Below, piece after piece: positions 1-5,041 of a stretch of DNA of 5,445 nt. The position numbers and the translations under genes were made by a program. The stretch is from Alphaproteobacteria bacterium (GTDB lineage: Bacteria > Pseudomonadota > Alphaproteobacteria > RF32 > CAG-239). The stretch spans positions 1 to 5,445 of the forward strand of contig JAKSUO010000083.1 of assembly GCA_024408895.1 (NCBI GenBank). Reading direction: 5' to 3'. Each line of letters starts with the position of its first letter. Position 1 is the first letter of the stretch. The notes beneath the pieces are model-generated. The model saw only the letters and a list, made by a program, of their open reading frames with translations. It was not told the origin of the DNA and ran no database searches.

Positions 1-776
1 TCAACAAACACCCCGTGCACCACTGCCACATAAATATCTTTAGCACCGGCATTTTTATACGCTTCTGCCGCGTTTATTATTGAAGTTCCTGAGCGAATCA
101 TATCATCAAAAATCACAATATTTCGTCCGCGCACATCAGCATTTAAAGCAAAAACTTCAGTTTGCGTTGCGGAAAATCGCTTTTTCATAACATAGGCCGT
201 GGGAATACCGCATTGATTTCCCAGATGTTCTATCAGCTTAGCGCACCCCATATCTGCCGAAGCCAGCACGATATTTTCGCCACAATCTGCCACCATTTTC
301 CGAATAATATTCTCAGCAGTAAAATGCACCGGATGAATAGATTTTTCAAAGTAATATTGCGTTTCCAATGAATGTAAATTAATCATATAAATAAAATTAC
401 CCTGTGCTGAAAGGGGAATTGAGCTCAAAAGACGTGCAATGTTTTTAGTCGTAACATTTTCACCTTTTTTAACGGCGCGTTCCATGGTAGAATATCCGAA
501 ATAAGGCACAACCAAATGCAAAGAAGAACATTGCTCACGCACCAAAGTTGAAGCAACATTATATAATTCAAAAACAGCTTCATCGTTTACCGTCCCGCAA
601 ATATAAACAGCAGGTTTGCCACGAATGGCCGCAACATTTTCAATTCGCCAATAATGTTCACCATCAGGAAAAGTTTGTGTTTCAATCTCAATATCCGCAA
701 AATTTGGATTTAAATTCAGTAGATTTTGCTTTAAATATTGATAATTATTTGACGCAAGCAAATTAATTTCCGACAT
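1..776 (-). CDS. prs: Ribose-phosphate diphosphokinase (PRPP synthetase), class II-like, 3' end cut by window edge
   Basis: Makes 5-phosphoribosyl-1-diphosphate (PRPP) from ribose 5-phosphate and a nucleoside triphosphate in the cytoplasm, feeding purine, pyrimidine, NAD, His and Trp synthesis. I translated the minus strand by hand: an open frame of 258 codons starts at ATG 774-776 and has no stop before position 1; class I enzymes are about 310-320 residues, so some 50-60 are missing. Visible blocks: FPDGE (36-40), VVPYFGYSTMER (89-100), NLHSLETQYYF (133-143), LASADMG (171-177), the MKKR loop (197-200) and the PRPP-binding loop FDDMIRSGTS (223-232). The ATP-loop block reads YSTMER instead of the class I YARQDR and is followed by a GENVTTKNIARLLSSIP stretch, resembling plant class II enzymes. 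Upstream in frame is a TGA at 795-797, so the gene cannot begin much earlier. The start has only a weak AAGG, about 11 bases upstream. Family is secure; the class II assignment is from memory of motifs. Confidence 0.9.
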   Translation of the reverse strand, partial: MSEINLLASNNYQYLKQNLLNLNPNFADIEIETQTFPDGEHYWRIENVAAIRGKPAVYICGTVNDEAVFELYNVASTLVREQCSSLHLVVPYFGYSTMERAVKKGENVTTKNIARLLSSIPLSAQGNFIYMINLHSLETQYYFEKSIHPVHFTAENIIRKMVADCGENIVLASADMGCAKLIEHLGNQCGIPTAYVMKKRFSATQTEVFALNADVRGRNIVIFDDMIRSGTSIINAAEAYKNAGAKDIYVAVVHGVFV

Positions 777-846
777 TTCAATAACTACCTTTTTTCATCG
801 TTGGATACTTACCGGCAAATCTTCCCCTTAGTCCCTCCGGATTAAT
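777..846 (-). promoter_or_regulatory. Predicted prs 5' leader, purine-rich, with two nested mini-ORFs
   Basis: This is the untranslated leader expected if the promoter at 853-881 is used. On the minus strand it carries a G-rich stretch, GGAGGGACTAAGGGG (825-839), in otherwise AT-rich DNA. An AAGGGG (824-829) sits 5 bases before a TTG-started frame of seven codons (795-818, MPVSIQR). That frame's TGA overlaps the ATG of a six-codon frame (778-798, MKKGSY), whose TGA ends one base before the prs ATG. The frames are directly visible, but their translation is unproven and they may be chance. I could not match the leader to a known riboswitch. Confidence 0.3.
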
Positions 847-852
847 TAAGAC

Positions 853-881
853 ATTATCCGATTTTGAATATATTATTGCAA
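853..881 (-). promoter_or_regulatory. Predicted sigma-70 promoter for prs
   Basis: On the minus strand, TTGCAA (876-881, 4 of 6 matches to TTGACA) is followed after exactly 17 bases by GATAAT (853-858, 5 of 6 matches to TATAAT). Transcription would start near 846, giving a leader of about 70 bases. The rest of the 193-bp gap (777-969) is AT-rich; I see no gene, and no intrinsic terminator after the glycosyltransferase operon, so read-through from the operon into prs is also possible. Confidence 0.4.
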
Positions 882-969
882 ATTTCTTAAATTTCATATA
901 ACAAAACATAATTTTATTTGCACTTTTACACATTAAAATTGTATATCTTTTTGAACTCAGAAGTTTGTT

Positions 970-2046
970 TTATTTCCTGCTGATTTTTAGCAATTGGATG
1001 CCTAAAAAATAATATTTTTTCGTAATACCGCAAGATAATTCTCTTACTTCAAATAACGGTAGAAATTTTAAAAGATACAAAGAATAAATTTCAACGCCAC
1101 GTTTACGGAACAATCTGAGTAATGCTGAAAAAATATTCTGAAAGATATTGTAAAAACCCGTATATTTAAAATATTTCCAATATTCTGATGCCATATTTTT
1201 TTTAACATTTATCCACGGTTTGCTGTCAGCCGTCGTATAATGAATAATTCCCGGATGACAACACTCTTCTATTTCTTCTTTTCTTGTAAAACAATGTCGT
1301 TCGGAATCGCTACCTTGATAAATTGGGAAATTTGTATTCCACGCTTGTGAAACATATTTACACTTTCCATTCAACACACCATTCAAAATATCTTGGTCTT
1401 GTAGAATTATTTTTTGCTCATTCTTTTTAAAATATTTTATGCAATCATCAGTAAAATTACTTTTTCTTATTTCCTTAAGATTAAACAAAATCATACCTGC
1501 ATTAAAATATTTATTTTTAATAGGTAATTTCATCCTTTTCATATTTTCTTTACTGCAATCATCTTCTACAACAGCCGCAGAATATTCTGATATATCTGTG
1601 TTCCAAAGTTCTTTAATATCGCGCTCTACAACCATATCGCAATCAAGATACAACACTTTATCAACATCTAACGGCAGTATCTGAGGCATTAACAAACGAT
1701 AGTATGTTGAAACAGATATCCAAGGACGATTAAGTGGAAATTTTGAGAAATCGTATAATTTCATATCATAATATTGAATTGAGAACATTCTGATTTTTTT
1801 TGCATATTCTATTTTCCGCTTGTTTGTAGCTGAAATTCCACCATCTAATATATGAAAATGAAAATATGATGTATTATCACTGTTCAATAATATTGATGCC
1901 ATTGTAACCGCACAATGTTGTGCGTAATTATTGTCGCTTGCAAAAACAATATGAATGTGTTTTGGCTTTTGCACTATTTTGGTATTTTGCAAATATATTT
2001 GCTTTCCCAAAGTAATTGTCAAATTTTTTTCTCTGGTAAAACTCAT
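970..2046 (-). CDS. Family 8 glycosyltransferase (LPS/surface-glycan type)
   Basis: A GT-A fold retaining glycosyltransferase of 358 residues that would transfer a sugar, typically glucose or galactose in this family, from a nucleotide sugar to a lipopolysaccharide or other surface glycan at the inner face of the membrane. Family 8 landmarks are present: a nucleotide-binding start IHIVFASDNNYA (31-42), the metal-binding DXD in YLDCDMVV (133-140; D135, D137), FNAGMILFNL (181-190), LQDQD (215-219), and the C-terminal metal/phosphate motif IIHYTTADSKPW (267-278). A basic, aromatic tail (about 300-358) ends in KKYYFLGIQLLKI (343-355), a motif shared with the neighbouring GT32-like protein. The start ATG (2044-2046) overlaps the previous gene's TGA by ATGA, with an AAGGA/AAGGG-like site just upstream, so the two are translationally coupled. 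It is the last gene of the three-gene operon. Very AT-rich: only 11 of 60 bases are G or C at 1501-1560. Donor and acceptor are unknown. Confidence 0.9.
   Translation of the reverse strand: MSFTREKNLTITLGKQIYLQNTKIVQKPKHIHIVFASDNNYAQHCAVTMASILLNSDNTSYFHFHILDGGISATNKRKIEYAKKIRMFSIQYYDMKLYDFSKFPLNRPWISVSTYYRLLMPQILPLDVDKVLYLDCDMVVERDIKELWNTDISEYSAAVVEDDCSKENMKRMKLPIKNKYFNAGMILFNLKEIRKSNFTDDCIKYFKKNEQKIILQDQDILNGVLNGKCKYVSQAWNTNFPIYQGSDSERHCFTRKEEIEECCHPGIIHYTTADSKPWINVKKNMASEYWKYFKYTGFYNIFQNIFSALLRLFRKRGVEIYSLYLLKFLPLFEVRELSCGITKKYYFLGIQLLKISRK
982..1020 (-). repeat. Aromatic/basic tail motif, copy in the GT8 protein
   Basis: Encodes KKYYFLGIQLLKI (GT8 residues 343-355), three codons before the end of the protein. 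It matches the two tail copies in the GT32-like protein at the pattern K-x-Y-Y-x-x-L-G-I/F-x-I/L-L-x-I/L. The similarity is at protein level and the DNA copies differ, so this looks like a peptide module, not a recent DNA duplication. Confidence 0.6.
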
Positions 2047-2918
2047 ACCCTTTTCCTTAGTTGTAAAATTGGGAAGCCCAACACATAATATTTGGTAGTA
2101 ATTTCATCTGCCATTTTTCTGATTTTCAACAAAGGAATTCCAAGCCATGAATAATATAATTTTCCATTTTTTTGCTTTTTTGAATAAATTAGAAAAAAGG
2201 AAAATAATTTATACGAAACAGTATTTCGTACACGGCAATTTATTTCCTGAGAAACATTTTTCAAATGTTTTGTCGTTAAAAACGCATAATTATCTTCACT
2301 CACCCAACTTGCATTCCACCAATGAATCGTATATGTTTCAGGTGTTATACATTCAGGCCTGAAATCTTCATAATACGGCTCAAACGGATAATATGGATAA
2401 AAATATTCACGAGGATAAATATTGAGATTTTTATATTTATTTTTCGTGATTAAATATGACATGATAGCCGGAATAGTATATAAAGGACTATCAAAAATCT
2501 CATTATGATAAAAGTGCAACAAATCTCTCAAAAGAGCATACTTAGGTTTGCAAATAACCACAGCCGCATTAATTAATCCCTCTTTTTCTTCCGCACAACA
2601 AAAACCATTAGCTGGCAGCTCAGAAAGATTTTTGCAAATTGTTATATCCGTATCCAAATAAATTCCGCCATAATCGTACAACACCTTACACCGTGCATAA
2701 TCGGCGACAAACGCCCACATTTTACGATCATATACAGTTCTGAACCAAGCACAGGTTTGGTATGCTTTTTTAAAATCAAAATATGGAGATTTTTCGTTTA
2801 TCTCAATTATTTCATAATCAGGCATTTTTTCACGCCAATTATTGATACACATATTCACCATCGCCGGCTTTTTACCACCAAACCACACATAAAAAATTTT
2901 TTTAGATACCAATGACAT
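2043..2918 (-). CDS. GT32-like glycosyltransferase (OCH1 / DXD sugar-binding type)
   Basis: A 291-residue protein of the Gly_transf_sug (DXD) family, related to capsular polysaccharide and OCH1-type mannosyltransferases. Residues 6-13 (KKIFYVWF) form the first strand. The family's hallmark follows at about 67-92: WAFVADYARCKVLYDYGG then IYLDTDI, where D89 and D91 form the metal-binding DXD. IHWWNASW (198-205) supplies the usual late His. Beyond residue 230 the chain turns basic and aromatic and ends with two copies of a short tail motif (253-268 and 276-289). The ATG start lies 10 bp after the GT2 stop, with AGAGGA in that gap as ribosome binding site; its own stop overlaps the GT8 start. It is therefore the middle gene of the operon. 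The sugar transferred is unknown. AT-rich (12 of 60 G/C at 2401-2460). Confidence 0.88.
   Translation of the reverse strand: MSLVSKKIFYVWFGGKKPAMVNMCINNWREKMPDYEIIEINEKSPYFDFKKAYQTCAWFRTVYDRKMWAFVADYARCKVLYDYGGIYLDTDITICKNLSELPANGFCCAEEKEGLINAAVVICKPKYALLRDLLHFYHNEIFDSPLYTIPAIMSYLITKNKYKNLNIYPREYFYPYYPFEPYYEDFRPECITPETYTIHWWNASWVSEDNYAFLTTKHLKNVSQEINCRVRNTVSYKLFSFFLIYSKKQKNGKLYYSWLGIPLLKIRKMADEITTKYYVLGFPILQLRKRV
2052..2093 (-). repeat. Aromatic/basic tail motif, second copy in the GT32-like protein
   Basis: Encodes KYYVLGFPILQLRK (residues 276-289), two residues from the C-terminus. It repeats the pattern of the first copy seven residues upstream and of the GT8 tail. Alternating hydrophobic and basic residues suggest an amphipathic, membrane-surface-binding strand or helix (inference). 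Confidence 0.6.
2115..2162 (-). repeat. Aromatic/basic tail motif, first copy in the GT32-like protein
   Basis: Encodes KLYYSWLGIPLLKIRK (residues 253-268), separated by seven residues from the second copy. Similar 'LGIPLLKI' tails are, from memory, frequent at the ends of bacterial surface-glycan glycosyltransferases. Here the tandem arrangement is directly visible. Confidence 0.6.
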
Positions 2919-2928
2919 CTTTTTCCTC

Positions 2929-3843
2929 TTAGTGTAAAAATCTGAAGAATTTAAGTTTGTTATGCCACGCCAATCCGTTATATCCTATAATTTTTCGTGC
3001 ATAAAGTTCCTTCAATATTTGTTTTGTTTGCCATAAAATTTCCACATCATTTGACCGAATGGCCCTATTCATCATCATTTTTATCGTGCGGGCAATTCTC
3101 GTTTTTTTAACCATATCCCATTGTTGCTCATAATTACGATAAAAGAAATTACGAACGGTTTCTATTCCCACCACATAATCATTCATCTTTTTAAGACTAT
3201 ATGAACTCCGCATAATTGAATTTTCGGACATCCTGTACCCATAAAGCGGTGCGTCTATCCACACAAAAGATTTGATTTTAGCAAAAACACAAGTATTAAA
3301 TACCCAATCTTCATAATATATGCCCTCTATAAAAGGAACGTCGCAGATACATTCTTTGCTATACAGCTTATTCCAAACATTAAAATGAATAAAATTCCTT
3401 TTATTAAGCAACACATTTATTGCCGGTTTATAAATTTTAGTTTTTATTTTCCACGCAAATGGTAACTGCTTATTCTTTTTAATCTTTGCAAAATCACATC
3501 CCGCAACATCGCATTTTGTTTTTTGTATTGCGTTATACAACTGCTCAAGAAATTCAGGATGTATAAAATCATCACTGTCAACAAAAGAAATATAATCTGC
3601 CGAGGCAATTTTTAATCCGGCATTACGCGCCGCCGATAAACCTTGATTTTTCTGACTTATAATTTTGATTCGGCTGTCATTTTCCATATATTCTTGCAAA
3701 ATTTTCAAACTTTCATCTGTTGAGCCGTCGTTGACGCACACAATTTCTATATCACGCAAAGTCTGTCCTATTATACTGTCTAAACAACACTGCAAATATT
3801 TCGCGGTGTTATATACAGGAACAATTACACTAACTTTTACCAT
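2929..3843 (-). CDS. Family 2 glycosyltransferase (GT-A), first gene of glycan operon
   Basis: An inverting glycosyltransferase of 304 residues that would act on a lipid-linked or surface glycan at the cytoplasmic membrane face. The N-terminal catalytic domain is classic: VSVIVPVYNTAKYL (4-17), IVCVNDGSTDES (34-45, with nucleotide-binding D39), GLSAARNAG (68-76) and the DXD-type FVDSDD (87-92). The C-terminal two fifths is basic and mainly helical without a recognised acceptor domain, and I see no strong membrane segment. I choose the ATG at 3841-3843. A GTG two codons upstream (3847-3849) also opens the frame, but it lies inside the ribosome binding site AAGGTGG and has no site of its own. 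The gene is preceded by a strong predicted promoter and followed after 10 bp by the GT32-like gene. Donor and acceptor cannot be read from sequence. Confidence 0.9.
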   Translation of the reverse strand: MVKVSVIVPVYNTAKYLQCCLDSIIGQTLRDIEIVCVNDGSTDESLKILQEYMENDSRIKIISQKNQGLSAARNAGLKIASADYISFVDSDDFIHPEFLEQLYNAIQKTKCDVAGCDFAKIKKNKQLPFAWKIKTKIYKPAINVLLNKRNFIHFNVWNKLYSKECICDVPFIEGIYYEDWVFNTCVFAKIKSFVWIDAPLYGYRMSENSIMRSSYSLKKMNDYVVGIETVRNFFYRNYEQQWDMVKKTRIARTIKMMMNRAIRSNDVEILWQTKQILKELYARKIIGYNGLAWHNKLKFFRFLH

Positions 3844-3845
3844 AG

Positions 3846-3852
3846 CCACCTT
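3846..3852 (-). promoter_or_regulatory. Ribosome binding site that fixes the GT2 start
   Basis: On the minus strand AAGGTGG lies just before the ATG at 3841-3843, with the AAGG core 5 bases from it. It includes the alternative GTG codon, which argues against initiation there. Confidence 0.6.
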
Positions 3853-3906
3853 AAATTTGTTAATATGTCTGAATATATGTACTTAAGTATGACTTAAACA
3901 CAGAAA

Positions 3907-3936
3907 TTGTATTGCGTCAACACAACATGTTATATT
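3907..3936 (+). promoter_or_regulatory. Possible promoter of the XRE regulator gene
   Basis: TTGTAT (3907-3912), 18 bases, then TATATT (3931-3936) on the plus strand. An alternative is TTGTCA (3951-3956) with TATATT (3972-3977), but that spacer is only 15 bases. Either would overlap the divergent glycosyltransferase promoter and the repeated motif. I cannot choose between them. Confidence 0.25.
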
Positions 3937-3957
3937 GTATAGACACAATATTGTCAA
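3929..3957 (-). promoter_or_regulatory. Strong sigma-70 promoter of the glycosyltransferase operon
   Basis: On the minus strand a perfect TTGACA (3952-3957) is followed by a 17-base spacer and TATAAC (3929-3934, 5 of 6 matches). Start of transcription would be near 3922, leaving a leader of about 78 bases before GT2. The leader includes the 10-bp palindrome TACTTAAGTA (3880-3889). The -35 and -10 boxes each overlap a copy of the ACAATAT motif, making this a likely repressor target. Confidence 0.65.
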
Positions 3958-3972
3958 GAAAAAAAATATTGT
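3932..3972. promoter_or_regulatory. Candidate operator: three ATATTGT copies in the divergent promoter region
   Basis: ATATTGT occurs at 3932-3938, 3948-3954 and 3966-3972, spaced 16 and 18 bases apart. The outer two extend to the same 10-mer ATATTGTATA (3932-3941 and 3966-3975). The middle copy lies in the perfect palindrome ACAATATTGT (3945-3954), nested with GACA-N6-TGTC (3942-3955). These positions overlap the -10 and -35 of the glycosyltransferase promoter and the probable promoter of the adjacent XRE regulator. Binding by that regulator is inference. Confidence 0.45.
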
Positions 3973-3991
3973 ATATTCCCAATAGTTTTAT

Positions 3992-3997
3992 AGGAGG
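3992..3997 (+). promoter_or_regulatory. Strong ribosome binding site of the XRE regulator
   Basis: A perfect AGGAGG, 8 bases before the ATG at 4006-4008. It is the best Shine-Dalgarno sequence in the window and fixes the start of the gene. Confidence 0.8.
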
Positions 3998-4005
3998 AAT
4001 ACAAG

Positions 4006-4362
4006 ATGCTCAATGAACAAGATTTTCGCAAAAGACTAAGCTCTGCCATTTTGCAGTTGCGCTATAAAAATAAGTATTCTATTGAAAAACTTGCTGAGCT
4101 AAGTGATACAGATTATTCTTCCGTCAGTCTGATTGAAAATGGTAAACAAAGCCCGAAATCATATACCCTCTATAAAATTCTTGCAGCCTTAAAAGTGGAT
4201 ATATTCAGCCAGATTGAAACAAAAACAGACAGTAAATCAAAACAAGGCCTTGAAAATAGGCTGATTCAATATATCAAGACATTAGACGAAGAACAAATGC
4301 TAGCTTTGCTTGACTTCTTGGATACATTTATTCTCACCTCAAAGAATCCTATTAACCTTTGA
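4006..4362 (+). CDS. XRE-family helix-turn-helix transcriptional regulator
   Basis: A 118-residue cytoplasmic DNA-binding protein. Residues about 8-66 form a Cro/C1-type (HTH_3) domain: first helix FRKRLSSAILQLR (7-19), positioning helix SIEKLAELS (25-33), recognition helix with the hallmark SSVSLIENGKQSP (38-50), and a closing helix TLYKILAALKVDI (54-66). Residues 81-111 look like an alpha-helical dimerisation or effector segment (acidic/leucine-rich, ending LLDFLDTFI). There is no peptidase, toxin or sensor domain. It is divergent from the glycosyltransferase operon and shares its promoter region, where the ATATTGT repeats would suit a dimeric repressor, so autoregulation and operon control are reasonable inferences. 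Its last 11 bases overlap the convergent rlmE gene. Alternatives are a phage-type orphan regulator or a regulator of unlinked genes. Confidence 0.85.
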   Translation: MLNEQDFRKRLSSAILQLRYKNKYSIEKLAELSDTDYSSVSLIENGKQSPKSYTLYKILAALKVDIFSQIETKTDSKSKQGLENRLIQYIKTLDEEQMLALLDFLDTFILTSKNPINL

Positions 4363-5041
4363 AGCCTTGCGCCACAACGTATGTTTCAACTGAATCCTGC
4401 CGACTGGCATCCGGTTTATAATGAGAAACTTTGGTAAAATTTTGCTTCATGTCGTTCAACAAAGAACCTTCCGTTCCGCCTTGAAAAACCTTGGCAATAA
4501 AAATTCCGCCGACCGCCAAAATTTCTTTTGCAAACGCATAAGCGGCTTCAACCAAGCCCATTGAGCGTAAATGGTCTATATTTTGCACACCTGTCGTATT
4601 GGCAGCCATATCACTCATTACCACATCAGCTGGTCCGTGCAATAATGCTTTTATCATATCCGGCGCATTTTGTGCGGTAAAATCTTGTTGCAACAAAACG
4701 GCACCGGAAATCGGTTCGGTCGGCAATAAATCCATTCCGACAATTTCGCCGCATCCTTTATTGCGTTGTGCCGCAATCTGGGTCCATCCGCCAGGCGCAC
4801 AACCCAAGTCCACAATCCGCTTTCCCTTGCCTAAAAAATGATATTTTTCATCTAACTGAATCAGCTTAAATGCTGCCCGCGAGCGATAATTCAGACGCTT
4901 TGCCTCCGCCACATACGGATCATTTAATTGGCGTTGCAGCCATCGGTTGGAAGACACACTATTATACTTAGCGGTTTTAACCTTAACCGCCAGCATTTTG
5001 CGTCCGCGCACCATTTTTGCCGATTGTGTTAATTTTGCCAT
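4352..5041 (-). CDS. rlmE: 23S rRNA (uridine-2'-O)-methyltransferase RlmE (FtsJ/RrmJ)
   Basis: Methylates the 2'-OH of U2552 (E. coli numbering) in the A-loop of 23S rRNA using S-adenosylmethionine, a late step of large-subunit assembly. The protein has 229 residues (E. coli 209). The family's K-D-K-E catalytic tetrad is intact: K59 in RSRAAFKL, D144 in VMSDMAAN, K184 in IAKVFQGG and E219 near the C-terminus. The SAM-binding motif is DLGCAPGGW (78-86), with acidic D104 in the next strand. The first about 35 residues are a basic extension leading into RWLQRQLNDPYV, a feature of alphaproteobacterial RlmE, which supports the ATG at 5039-5041 over internal Met10 or Met16. GGTGG lies 4 bases before that ATG. 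The start overlaps the ppx-like gene by 13 bp, implying co-transcription and translational coupling. The 3' end overlaps the convergent XRE gene by 11 bp. Confidence 0.96.
   Translation of the reverse strand: MAKLTQSAKMVRGRKMLAVKVKTAKYNSVSSNRWLQRQLNDPYVAEAKRLNYRSRAAFKLIQLDEKYHFLGKGKRIVDLGCAPGGWTQIAAQRNKGCGEIVGMDLLPTEPISGAVLLQQDFTAQNAPDMIKALLHGPADVVMSDMAANTTGVQNIDHLRSMGLVEAAYAFAKEILAVGGIFIAKVFQGGTEGSLLNDMKQNFTKVSHYKPDASRQDSVETYVVAQGFKG

Noticed and set aside
162..766. Plus-strand open frames at 162-371 and 548-766
   Set aside because: Both lie opposite the prs gene, which has clear family motifs on the minus strand; their translations show no domain and they have no convincing ribosome site.
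880..894. Inverted repeat AAATTT-CTT-AAATTT as a terminator of the glycosyltransferase operon
   Set aside because: The stem is only A/T, the loop is three bases and no T-run follows on the minus strand, so it would be too unstable to terminate.
1439..2362. Plus-strand open frames at 1439-1684 and 2147-2362
   Set aside because: They lie antisense to the GT8 and GT32-like genes and encode low-complexity sequence with no recognisable fold.
3847..3849. GTG as start of the GT2 gene
   Set aside because: It is inside the AAGGTGG ribosome site of the ATG at 3841-3843 and has no ribosome site of its own.
3665..3886. Plus-strand open frame at 3665-3886
   Set aside because: It is antisense to the conserved catalytic start of GT2 and crosses its ribosome site and part of its leader; no supporting motif.
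3841..4005. CRISPR, tRNA, integration site or phage immunity region around the XRE gene
   Set aside because: No regular repeat-spacer pattern, no cloverleaf, no integrase or partner gene; the repeats are short and fit operator sites better.
4006..4362. XRE gene as antitoxin of a toxin-antitoxin pair
   Set aside because: The adjacent genes are rlmE and glycosyltransferases; there is no small toxin-like gene beside it.
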